Of a DNA stretch of 64,000 bases, positions 33,501 through 44,164 are shown in pieces; the first letter of the stretch is position 1, and every line of letters starts with the position of its first letter. The notes below the pieces were generated by a model. The model worked only from the letters and a program-made list of their open reading frames with translations. It was not told where the DNA came from and ran no database searches. Location: positions 4,724,501 to 4,788,500 of the forward strand of contig JALIRH010000027.1 of assembly GCA_023055505.1 (NCBI GenBank), read 5' to 3'. The translations under genes and the position numbers were made by a program. This DNA is from Callipepla californica brunnescens (lineage: Eukaryota > Chordata > Aves > Galliformes > Odontophoridae).

Positions 33501-36061
33501 ACAGGGCACCAGTGATTTCTGTGTGGCCCCGGATAAGTTCATCATGAACCAGACAGAGAGCGACATAAGTGCAGGTAGGGAGCCCTAGTGCTCCTTAAAG
33601 CATGATGGGGGGCTCAAGGAGGTCCATGCTCCATATTGCTCTCTGGGGTGCTTGCACTGATATTTGTTTTACTTCACAGAGGTTGTTCACTATTACCTGT
33701 ACTGTGAGCAGAGCCTGAGCAGTCCCTTCCAGCAGGTACAGGGGGATGGGATCCTTGGGGTGGGGGTGGTCACCCAGCTCTGACCCACCCCTGCTGCCCC
33801 CGCAGGCTCTCACCGTCTTCCAGCGCTCGCTCACCACCATGCAGATGCAGACCCAGGGCCTGATCCAGTTCGCTCTGCCCCTCTTCCCTGTGGCTGAGGT
33901 ATGGGGTGGGGGGAGTGGGGTTTTCCCCCCTGCCACCATCGGTTCTCACCCCTCTGTTCTCCACAGAAAGATCTCCTGGGGGTCCAGCAGCTGCTCAACA
34001 CCTCAGAGACCAGCCTGCATCAGCTCACAGCCCTGCTGGACTGCCGTGGTCTGCACAAGGTGAGGGGGGGGGTGGGCAGGACGCAGCCACGCAGCCCCCA
34101 GGGTCCCCCGAGCCTCCATTTCTGCCCCATCCCATTGCTGCAGGACTACCTGGATGCCCTCATCGGCGTCTGCTATGATGGCGTGGAGGGGCTGCTCTAC
34201 CTGGTGCTCTTCTCCCTGCTGGTGGCCGCGTCCTTCTCCACCATCGTCTGTGCTGCACCACGTGCCTGGAGGCATCTGGCGGGCAGGTGAGGGCAGCGTG
34301 GATCCCTTCCCTCCTCCTTTTTCTCCGAGGGCTGATGATAACTAGCACCTCCCCCCCTGCAGGGACCGGGACTACGATGACATCGACGAGGAGGACCCCT
34401 TCAACCCCCAGGCACGGCGCATCGCTGCCCACCACCCGGTGCGGGGGCAGCTCCGCAGCTTCTGCAGCTACAGCAGCAGCCTGGGCAGCCAGAGCAGCCT
34501 GCACCCCCCAGCACAGACCATCTCCAATGCCCCGGTCTCTGAGTACATGTGAGGCCACCCCGAGGTTCCCCCACGCCCTGGGGATGCTGTGCTGGGGGCT
34601 CATCCCACTCTTTACCCCTGCAGGAACCAAGCGGTGCTCTTCGGAGGGAACCCACGCTACGAGAACGTGCCACTGATCGGCAGGGGCTCTCCCCCCCCCA
34701 CGGTACGGTGGGCAGCTGAGGCCAAGTCCTTCTTGTGACTGAGGGTGGTGGGTGCTGGGAGCCCCCGTGGGGCAGTGCTGTGGGGCGGGGCCCCCTCCTC
34801 CTGTGCCGGATCTGCCTGCAGATCACTGCTCCCCATCTCACTAACCCAGTTCCTCACCAGCCCATGAGGGCTGCAGGGAGAGGTCACCGACCACGTGCTC
34901 GGAGGAGACCAAAATAGTTCTCTTTCTGTCTGCTTTACTCTTTTTTTTTCATTCATCCCAAGACTTTCAAAGGACACTTTGTGCAGTAATTCGTGCATGC
35001 TCACATCCCACCCCCCCTCCCCACTGCTGTTTCTTTAAACCCACCCTGCCTGTTAATGCCTGCTTTATTTTATTTCTTTTTGTTTTGTTTTGCATCAATT
35101 ATTTTGGAGCTAAGTTGCCCAGCAAGAGTAAGTTCAGTTGCTTCATCCTCCTCACTTCTTGTCCCTGGGCTCCTGTCCTCGCTTCCCTCCTCGTAGCTCC
35201 CTCTGTCCCCTCCCCTCTGGGGCTTTTTTGCTGCTGGGCAGAGATGGAGGGCTGAGGAGGATTGGGGCCACATGTGGTTTGTTCCTTGTCTATGCCTGGG
35301 GGGCTGAAAATGGTCTCCATCCCTTCTTGGTGCAGTTTTTCCCCTCCTTTTCTGACAGCAGCTCTCTGCTTCCATGCCTGCATCCCAAGGACTCATTCAT
35401 CCCCATCCTGGCTCACCCTTTGTGGGGCTGCCATGGGGACAGAGTGACAACCATGGCACTGCTGTGATGGTTGAGGTCCCCGTGCTCTCCTCTGCTGGGA
35501 GCAGTTTTTGCAATCAGGTGAAAGCGTGGAGGCTTTAATCCGATTGCACGGCCCTCACAGCTGGAGGACTGCTCCCGGGGGGAGGGGGGAGGATGAATGT
35601 GGGGATTAATTTGAGTGCTTCTCCCCGCCCTGAATGGTTGAATTTAACCAGGATTCAGATCCCTAAGGAAGGACTTTTGTGGTCCGAAATAACAAACTCG
35701 GAATAATCTTCCTTAATGCCAAGTCAGGGTGCCCCTCCCTCCAGCAGAGTGCTGCAGAAACTGAATTGTGCTCCATTATCAGAGCTGGAGGTTTTGTCTA
35801 CGGACTCTCCCAACTTCCAGCTGGGGCAGAGGCTGGAGAGACCCAGATTAACGGGGATTAACACCAATAGGAAGCAATCTTCCCATCCAACCTCAAGCTT
35901 TCTCCATGCTAGCAGAGATGCTGGGCTGGGAGGGGTGTGGGGGGGCTCAGGCTGTGCTCACCCCATGTCTTCTCCTGCAGTACTCCCCAAGCATGCGAGC
36001 CACCTACCTGTCTGTCACCGATGAGCACCTCCGGCCCCAGCACACCGAGTTCCCAGCCTAG
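30582..36061 (+). CDS. TTYH2: Tweety homologue 2, TTYH2
   Basis: Plasma-membrane protein of the tweety family, linked to large-conductance or volume-regulated chloride current, though recent structures argue for lipid handling. Coding exons: 30582-30710, 31278-31450, 32230-32341, 32886-33106, 33190-33285, 33354-33426, 33505-33574, 33680-33735, 33806-33898, 33967-34059, 34144-34286, 34363-34548, 34624-34702, 35981-36061. The sum is 1605 nt, or 534 residues, equal to human TTYH2. Hydrophobic segments lie in exons 2, 3-start, 5, 6 and 11 (five membrane passes expected). Sequons NHT, NQT and NTS lie in extracellular parts. The C-terminal PPTY (residues 506-509, split across the last intron) is the NEDD4L-binding PY motif. 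Residues 164-166 read RAD, where I recall RGD in human. All junctions are GT-AG and phase-consistent. Confidence 0.96.
30904..30975 (+). repeat. 18-bp tandem repeat in TTYH2 intron 1
   Basis: Unit CGGTACCCCCGGTACGTG is repeated about three times, with diverged copies at each end. Each unit contains GGTACC-type palindromic cores. It sits inside the CpG island. Confidence 0.8.
31200..31220 (+). repeat. C21 homopolymer in TTYH2 intron 1
   Basis: An uninterrupted run of 21 C (CCAGC then C20, then AGCG), about 57 bp upstream of exon 2. It is prone to length error in sequencing and to i-motif/G-quadruplex formation. Confidence 0.9.
34703..35980 (+). other. TTYH2: TTYH2 last intron
   Basis: 1.28-kb intron, the largest of the gene, between the exon ending SPPPT and the terminal exon beginning YSPS. 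It contains T-rich stretches (about 34940-34950 and 35066-35098) but no other feature that I recognise. The neighbouring coding introns are mostly under 150 bp. Confidence 0.7.
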
Positions 36062-37320
36062 CAGCTTGCCCCGCAGCTCAAGGGAGGAGAAAAAGCCACT
36101 GGCGTCCCCGTGACGGAAACCAAAGACACCCAGAGCCCCTCGGTGGGCAAGGGGCTGCAGATGAGCCCCAGCCGTGGGATCCATGCTCCGTGCACTCTCT
36201 TCCCTGGCAGCTTCTGCTCACTCTCACGTCTTCCTGCCTTATGGGATGCTTCCCTGGACTGACTGTGGCTCTCCAGGAGGGCTGGAGGTGGTTCACCTCT
36301 CCCTTCCCTCCTGCGCCTGCTCGGGGTGGTTTTATGCCATGGACAGGGACTGTATCTGGGTTACTTTGATTGGAGCACACCCTGGGGCTGGGTTTGTCCC
36401 AGAGCAGCTCCCTCATCCCGTAGCAATGCAGTACCAACCACTAGTGACCCCACCACCTTCTCCGTGCCAAGGGGCATGGGATAGGGATGTCTTGACCCTG
36501 CTGGTTTTCTTTTGCTTTGCATCTTGTAAGTTACCTGAAGAGCAGAGATGCAGCTCAGCTCGCTGCTTCTGCTCCAGCTTGGATTTGCTATGATGCATGT
36601 TGGTTTGTAGGCTCTTTTTGGCAGTTCTGCTCCCTGGGGCAGGTTCCCCTGTTATGAGCAGGACGGCTCTGGGCTAACCACAGATTCCCTGAAGGGCTTT
36701 AAGGACTGGAGCTGGCCGTGCCAAGAGGGAGACACATCCCTGCCCACATTGCCAGGCTCCAGGCTAAGTGAGGATGCAGCAGAGGAGCCGGGAAGAACCA
36801 GCATGAGTTGATTGAGGCCCTTTGTAGCTGTTCATTTTGGTACGGGCTGCCCTGGCACCTCTGGGCTGCAGTGCTGGCTGTCCCCTCCCTGCTTTAGCAG
36901 CTAACAGTGCTATGGCTGAGCAGGGGCTGACCTGGGCAGCAGAGCCCCACCGGGGCATTACTTGATAGCAGTGACTCACTGTGTCTTTCAAAGATAACTG
37001 TACGTATCCCTTTGTCCCCTGACTCCATCTGTCTGTTACGTGTGACTAGCATTACTGGCTGTTGGAAACCTCCTGGAAAGTTTTAATGCATTTTGTTGTT
37101 TTTTTGTTTTTCGTGTTGTTTTTCTTTTCTTTTTTTTTTTCTTTTGGCTTTTAACGTTTTGATGTAACCGTACCATAGTTGAGCTCTGTTCCCCAGCGCA
37201 TGTGGACTAACCTCACTGGGCCTCCCCCTGGGAGGAGTCTGGGAGGGGGGGGGGGAGGTCGTACCTCGTTTCTATGTGCCCTCGGGGCAATGATAATAAA
37301 CACTTATTGTACTAAACCCA
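36062..37320 (+). other. TTYH2: TTYH2 3' untranslated region
   Basis: About 1.25 kb from the TAG at 36059 to the AATAAA at 37295-37300. It includes a T-rich (TTTTTG/TTTTC) stretch at about 37095-37145 and a G-run at 37244-37257. There is no coding content, and no other AATAAA was noted in this segment. Confidence 0.75.
37295..37300 (+). terminator. TTYH2: TTYH2 polyadenylation signal AATAAA
   Basis: AATAAA within GATAATAAACACTTATTGTACT, about 1.23 kb after the stop. The DNAI2 promoter begins about 300 bp further on. Confidence 0.8.
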
Positions 37321-37599
37321 TCTCCTGGCCGCTGTCCCACCTCCCCAGTGCTACAGGGGGGTCCGTCCCGGGGCTGTGTGGGGCAGCGTGCGGCTGCTGA
37401 TGGGGCCCCGCAGCGCGGCCTGGGGGAGGGACTGCATCCAGCCCACGTGGAGGTCACCGCGGCTGCGAGGAGGGGTGGGATGGGGGACAGGTGCCAGCAG
37501 GGGGCGCGGGGCTCGGAGGCAAGCACGAGGCCGAGCCCGTCCCTGATTACAAAGCCGCTCCGAGCGCTAATTGCTCCTAATTATCCGCGATCCGCCCTC

Positions 37600-37719
37600 T
37601 CAACATGGCGGCGAGCGGCGGACACGCGCGCCTTGCCCTTCCCAAGATGGCCGCGGCGCCGTCACGTGACGCCAGCCCGCTGTTGCCAGGTAACGGCGGA
37701 CGCTGAGCCAGGCCCGGCC
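37600..37719 (+). promoter_or_regulatory. DNAI2: DNAI2 promoter with RFX X-box
   Basis: GTTGCCAGGTAAC at 37682-37694 is a full X-box (RYYRCC-N-RGYAAC), the RFX-factor site that drives ciliary genes with FOXJ1. It lies 26 bp before the ATG. Upstream are two YY1-like ATGGC elements (AACATGGCGGC near 37602, AAGATGGCCGC near 37644) and a palindromic GTCACGTGAC E-box (near 37661). No TATA box. Confidence 0.82.
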
Positions 37720-40700
37720 ATGGAGATCGTCTACGTGTACACGAGGAAACGCAGCGATTTCGGCCGCCAATGCAACTTCTCCGACTGCCCCACCAAGCTG
37801 TGCGTGGACATCCAGCCCGACCCCAGCCTGGCTGACAGCTTCGTGCTGCAGAACCCGGTGGATGCCTGCGTGCAGCATGGCAGCGAGATGTCGGGGCACG
37901 AGGTGAGCGGGGCCGGACCAGGCTCGTGATGTCCGTGGGTCCCGGCCAGCTCGGGGTGCTCCGTGATCCCCGTTTCTCACTCGGCCTCTCCCTGCAGGTC
38001 AACACGGAGCGGGTGCAGGTGGAGAGCTGTGGTGTGAACCACGTGGAGGGCGGCTGGCCCAGGGACATCGACCCGCAGGTGCTGGAGCAGGCGCTGCGCT
38101 TCCGCAAGAGAGCGAAGAAGGAGGAGAACTACATCAACACCGTCACGCACCTCGGGGCGGTGAGGCTGGGCACATCCCTGCCCTCCCCACCCGCAGGTAC
38201 TCGCTGCCCCAGGCTGATGGTGTGAGCTCACGGTGCTCTGCCCACAGCTGATGGAGCACCGCGTCAAGCAGAACAATGCCATCAAAATCGGGGAGGAGTA
38301 CTTCATGGAGGAGGAGGTGGATGAGTGGGAAGAAGACGCCCCCTCCGCCAAAACCATCAGCATCATCAGGTTGAGCCCCCTACAGAACCCACAAATGTTC
38401 CTATCTCCGTTCGCAGTGCTCATCTGGCTCTGCAGCCCCATGGCAGGCAGCTAGAAGCTAGAGCAAGCAAGGAGAAAGCCATGGTGTTAGCTCAGTTCAT
38501 GGATGGGGTGACCTCCTTCAGCCCCACACCCCGTACCCATCCGTTCCTCCCCACCCTGCCTGGGCACTTCGAACTTAAGTGCCAAACAGCCGATGCGCAG
38601 AGGCAGCTCTGAGCATCTTCTAGCAGCAATCTAGGCAGGATCCCTCTTTCTTTTTTTTTTTTTTTAATGCTTCAAAGATTATTTTCAAATGTCAGGGGCT
38701 GTTAGGTCATTTCTAGAAGTCAGATCCGGTAAGGTAATTGGATTCTTAGAGATGTATAACTGGAAAGACTTTATTAAATCATCAACTCCTCTTCCCCCAC
38801 CCAGCCCCCAGGAGACTTGTTTCCTGCGCTCAATGCTCAAGGGCTGCAGTTTTAATTGCAGTTCCCACCGTTTCCTTTGGAGACAGTCATCCCAGGGTGT
38901 GACAAAGCTGTTAACAAACTAACATCTCTTTTTGATGTCCTGTTATCAAAAGGGATCCAAACATGACAAAGAGGACAGCCACGCATCTGTCCTGGCACCC
39001 TGACAGATGCAAGAAGCTGGCAGTGGCTTATTGCAGCCTGGAGTTCCAGCAGAACACAGAAGACATGAGCTTTGACTCATACATCTGGGATCTCGGTAAG
39101 GGGAAACTTGCTGGTTGGTAATGGTGCCGCTGCGGAAGCACTTTGTGCCTTCAAAGCATCTCACAGATGTAGTAAAGCACCACAACACTCCAGAGGAGGT
39201 GAGCAGGGGTTGGGTTCCTGCTTTGCCCACAGATCAATGCAAAGCTGGGCAGAAATGGGACCTGAAAGCTGGTCAGCAGGTGGAAAACAACTGCTAAAAT
39301 CCCACTACATGAGTTCATGAGCCAAAGCGCCTGCGACCACAACAGGCAGCTGAGCCACATGTCTCTTATGTGGTTCTTGTGTTGCTGTGGTTCATCTGTG
39401 CTTGATTAAGAGGCAACATAAGCCCAGGCTGAGGACCGCCCTCTTCTGTGAGGCTCAGACCTATTGTGTTTTGGAGTGAAAAGTACCAAGAGGGGAGCTG
39501 GGATACCAGGGCTCTGTCCCCAGGCTGGCAGTTAAGGGCAGGTCACCTCCATCCCTGTGACATGGTGTGAGAGCCTGCTTTGCAGGCAGGGTGCCGTGCC
39601 TCTGGGCTGCCTGTACGTCACTCTTTACTCATTCCTTCTTGGCAGAAAATCCCAAAAAGCCCGAGCTGGTTCTCAAGCCGTCATCCCCTCTCGTGAGCCT
39701 GGAGTACAACCCCAAGGACACTCACGTCCTGGTGGGGGGATGCTACAACGGACAGATGGGTAAGGAAGATGGGTTATGGGTGACGCCGTGATAACGAGGG
39801 TCTGGCTTCATTTAAATTCAACAAGAGCTTGGTTCCAACACCAGCACAGCCACACCTGCAGACCCGCTCCTCTCAGGGCCACACAGAACCTGTGCTGTTT
39901 GCCCAGCACTTGGGGTGCTGAGCCAGAGTGTGGCAGGAGCTGCTGGATCACAGCATCAAGCAGTACATGCGCCCTACTCCTGTCTCACCCACGGCCCCGT
40001 ATCTTTGTGTGGCAAAAGCCCGGAAGAGTTGCCATCACTTAATTCATTGATTTGTTTTTGTGCTGTTGTTTCACGTGCCTGGTAAAGGTCCTCTCATTGC
40101 CAGCTTCGTTTTATGGCTCTGTTATTTACTTGGCCACACAAGCCCTTTGATTTAATTGCTCTCATTTTGATGTTTTCCTTGCCATTTGCAGCAGCAATCA
40201 ATCTGACAGAGCATGCATCATGGGGCTGGTGATGGAGGTGATGGAGGGAGGATCTCAGCACGTCCTACACAGCTCCCCAGGCGTGTGGCACCAGCCCAGC
40301 AGAACACACACCATCACATCCAATTGCCTAATTAGAAGCAAGAAAGGGGGAGTGTATGAGGCTCAGTTACACCACGGCCCAGCTGATCAGCCTCTGCTGA
40401 GCCACGGATGCTCCTGTGCCATGACCTGTCCTCTGCTGCCTGTCAGAGACAGAGAGGGATGGATGGCTGCTGCTGGCCCAGGGACCTGCCTTCGTTAGTG
40501 GCTGCCCTTAAGGCACACGGGAGGGGGGCAAAGCCAGGGTCAGGTCACATAGGATGGTTTTGAGCAGCGCTAAGCGTGAGAGATGCTGTTGGGGGTGTTG
40601 CTTAAAACCACGTCTGGTCCTGCTTGCAACCCTTTGTGCAGAGCAGGAGAGGAGCTGGGGGGATGAGTTGCCTGTGGGGATTGTAGTGCAGCTGCCACAG

Positions 40701-43024
40701 AGATGACTGCTGAAAGAAGCACTGAGGCTTTTTAATGTTCCCACCATCCAGCTTGGTGTTTACAGAAAGTGCCAATTCTTCCCTTCAGAGCAGGCAACTC
40801 TGTGTACAGTGGCAGTAGCAGGGTCCCTGCCTGCGGGCTCTTGCCTGGTAAGGCAGCTGGTGCAGATCTTGACAGCTTCTTTTCTTTCCCAGCTTACTGG
40901 GACACCAGGAAGGGGGGGCTGCCCGTGGAAGTGTCCACTGTGGAGGCCGGCCACAGGGACCCCGTGTATGGTGCAATCTGGCTGCAGTCCAAAACTGGCA
41001 CCGAGTGCTTCTCAGCCTCCACTGATGGGCAGGTAAAGGGCAGAGACAGGAGAAGGGCTGGGTGTTCACACAGCCCGTGCTGGCAGGCGCTGATGTTCTA
41101 TTGTGCTTTGGCACAGGGCAGCTGCCCTGCTGCAGAGCTCTTGGCTTCCCAGCACCCATGGCTGGGAGCAGCCCCTGCCCTGCAGCATCTGTTCCCTGCA
41201 GGTCCTGTGGTGGGACATCCGCAAGCTATCCAAGCCCACCGAGACACTCATCTTGGACATCACACGCAAGGGGCTGCTGGAGAATGCTCTGGGTGCCAGC
41301 ACACTGGAGTTTGAGCCCACCATGGTGAGTTTCCTGCACACAGTGTCCAAAGCGTGGCAGCTGTATGAGCTGGGCTAGCCCTAGCAGGGTGGGCAGTGCC
41401 TGGAGCACAGTGCTGCAGCGTGCAGCATGTTCTCACCCACGTTCATCTGTCTGGAGCCAGTGTGCTCCCAGAGCATGGAGCCTTGCTGGCAGCTCCACCT
41501 CTAAAGCCCCCAGATCACGATGTGTTCCAGGGCTCCATTCTGCCCATCACTGACTGCAGCCTGCTCCCCCTGCTCACACTGCAAAGCCCTTGGCTGAGCA
41601 GCTGTGCTCCCCAGCCTGCTGACAGCTGCTTTTCTGCTCCCACCCTCAGCCCACCAAGTTCATGGTGGGTACAGAGCAGGGCATCGTCATCGCCTGCAAC
41701 CGCAAAGCCAAGACACCCCCTGAGAAAATCACCGGTACCTACAGCGGCCACCACGGGCCCATCTACGCGCTGGCCAGGAACCCTTTCTTCCCCAAAATCT
41801 TCCTGACAGTTGGTGACTGGACTGCCCGGATCTGGTCGGAGGAGATGAAGGAATCATCAATCATGTGGACCAAGTAGGTGTCCGTGTGCGTAGGTTTGAC
41901 CTGCAAGAAACCCTCCTGCTCTGTGGCAGTGTCTGGCATTGAGCACGGGGTCTGTGGGCAGGTACCAGCTCTCGTACCTGACGGACGGCTGCTGGAGCAC
42001 CACGAGGCCATCTGTCTTCTTCACGACCAAAATGGATGGGACACTGGACGTCTGGGACTTCCTCTTCAAACAGAAGGACCCATCCCTCAGCCTGAAGGTC
42101 TGCCAGCTCATCCTGCCTGGCTTCCCCAGGTGGGGCCAGGTAAGGACTAAGGGCTGACATCCACCCATCCTCCCTCCCCAGGTCTGTAATGAGCCCCTCT
42201 TCAGCCTGCGCTTGCAGGACAATGGCTGTGTGGTGGGCTGTGGCTCAAAGCTGGGCACTGTCACCCTGCTGGAGATCTCCTCCGGGCTCTGCACCCTGCA
42301 GAGGAACGAGAAGAACCTGGCCAATGCGGTACGTGTGATTCGGGTGTACAGAAAAGCCCTTAGTGCTGCCAGCAGGTGGCTGTCCCCGCGGGGTCCCCTG
42401 CTCCCCTCAGCCCCCCCTCTGCCCTAGATGTTCGAGAGAGAGACCAAGAGGGAGAAGATTCTGGAAGCCCGACACCGGGAGATGCGGCTGAAGGAGCTTG
42501 CCAGGTCGGAGGGTCAGGGCTTGGATGTGGAGAAGGTGCTGAAGGAGAGTCCCCAAGAGGCACTCGACCGTGCCCAGAAGGAGTTCTTTGAGGTCATTGA
42601 AGCAGAGCTGCAGAGGAGGGCGCAGGCAGAGACGCAGCAGCCAGGCACCAAGGTACTGGGACCAGCAGCTGTGGGAGCATCCCCAGCCCTGCACGGCTGC
42701 CTGGCCCCGTGCGGTGCGGAGCGATGGAGTTCTGTAAAGGACACTGCTCAACCTCTGCCTTTCAGGTTAAAGAACACACAGAGGAGGAGGTGGTGGCTCA
42801 GGGGGAGGAGGGTGAGCTGCCCAAGTACGAGGAAGAGGACGAGGAAAAGGACGCTGCCAAGGTCAACTCGAACCATCCTCACATTGCTCTCCCCCTCCCT
42901 GCTGGGGTGGCTGCTCGGGGGTCGGGTTGAGGCAGGGCACCCCAGCCCCAGCTGGGCTCCTGGGCTCTCTGCTTCCATGGGGCAGCCCCAGACACTGCAT
43001 CTGCTCTCTCCACAGGAGCCATAG
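37720..43024 (+). CDS. DNAI2: Axonemal dynein intermediate chain 2, DNAI2
   Basis: Intermediate chain (IC2/IC69 class) that anchors outer dynein arms in motile cilia; human loss causes primary ciliary dyskinesia. Coding exons: 37720-37902, 37998-38159, 38248-38369, 38953-39095, 39646-39759, 40893-41032, 41202-41324, 41650-41873, 41962-42097 (or 42139), 42182-42328, 42428-42652, 42766-42861, 43016-43024. The sum is about 607 residues (human 605). It starts [17 protein letters not shown]-repeat signatures include [24 protein letters not shown] and LDVWDF. A charged coiled-coil follows ([18 protein letters not shown]), then an acidic Glu-rich tail. The last coding exon is only GAG-CCA-stop. If its weak GTCAAC donor is skipped, exon 12 reads on to a stop at 42928. 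The exon 9 donor is also ambiguous. Confidence 0.95.
39760..40892 (+). other. DNAI2: DNAI2 intron 5
   Basis: 1.13-kb intron, the longest of DNAI2. It contains a mildly AT-rich segment at about 40090-40210 (GTTATTTACTTGG, GATTTAATTGC, CAGCAATCAATC). Nothing else was recognised. Confidence 0.6.
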
Positions 43025-43112
43025 CAGACAGGTCCAGCAGATCGCACAGAAACAGTAAAGCCGTTCACAGATGCTCCCTGGCCCTTTGCCCTCCCAATTT
43101 TTCTGTAGTGTG

Positions 43113-43118
43113 AATAAA
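43113..43118 (+). terminator. DNAI2: DNAI2 polyadenylation signal AATAAA
   Basis: AATAAA within GTGTGAATAAACAGG, 89 bp after the terminal TAG, implying a short 3' UTR. A TGTTTTG-rich element follows at about 43144. Confidence 0.82.
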
Positions 43119-44164
43119 CAGGAGCTTCCCACACCACGCTTCCTGTTTTGTCACGGCGGGGTTGAGCAGAGAGTGGGAAGGTCACGTCCTTTTTCCCTTC
43201 CATCTCCCTCCTGGGACCGGGCCACGATGCGAAGCCAACCACTGACCGTGCTTCAATGGCAGCTGTGCCCATGGTGCATCCTGGGATCCCCGTGCAGGCG
43301 AAGCCCCCCTCACCCAGCCCCTTACTCCCCCCCATCCTCTCCTGCAGAGCTGGGGCCGGGGTTATCGGTGCTGGGTAAACACAGCCCTGCTGTTATCGTG
43401 GAGCAGCCCAACTGCTGCCTTATCCACCAGTCAATTATTAATGAGCTGCCTGTTGTGTTCGCCCCCCGGCACAGCTGGTGACAGGGGGATGGGGCTGCCA
43501 GGGGGACAGCATCCGTGCAGTGGGGCTGGGGGTGAGACCTGCAGCAGGACCTCTCCCCAGCCCCACTACAAAGCCAGTGAGCATCACTTGCTATCCAGGA
43601 CGCCCTCTGCCATGGAGTGGGGGCATGAGGTTTGTTGCCCCCCAGCCCCAAGCAGAATGCTGCTGCTGACCCAGCACAGCATTTGGGGTCAGCAGAGCCC
43701 CAGTGGCAGTTTGCTGCTGCTGTCTGTGAGGATACAGTGAGGCACCACGGTCCTGCTGCAGGCTCTGAGCCTGGCCATTGCAACCCAAGCTCAGGTGCAG
43801 GCATCAGGTGCTGGTGCTGCTGTGCTGGGTCCTTCCCCAGTGCACACAGGGAGCCCAGCACCAGCCTTGCAGTTCGTCCAAGTGCCTCATTAAGTGCTCA
43901 TTAATCGTTGGATGGTGCTTCCAGGAGCCTGAGCAGGACACGGTGTGAGGCTCTGCTCCACGCTCCCCTCATGCCACCTGTCCCCAAGGCAGCGAGGGGC
44001 CAGTGCCAGCGGGAGGGCTCATTGCCCAGCTGCCCCTTTAAGGCTGATCCCAGCGGTGTTCGCTTTCTTCTCAGGAAAATGAACCTCTAATTGCAGCATG
44101 GGGGGGTCCCGGGGGCTGTGTCTGCTGCTGGCTGTGCCAGCCCAGTGGCAGACTGCATCCAGCA
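43119..44164. other. Intergenic DNAI2-KIF19, presumed KIF19 promoter
   Basis: About 1 kb. A small AT-rich unique patch (about 43375-43455, TTATCGTGG..CAATTATTAATGAGC) and another at 43885-43915 (CATTAAGTGCTCATTAATCG) could be regulatory. No X-box as good as the one in DNAI2 was found. KIF19 exon 1 should lie here or just downstream but could not be fixed with confidence. Confidence 0.5.
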
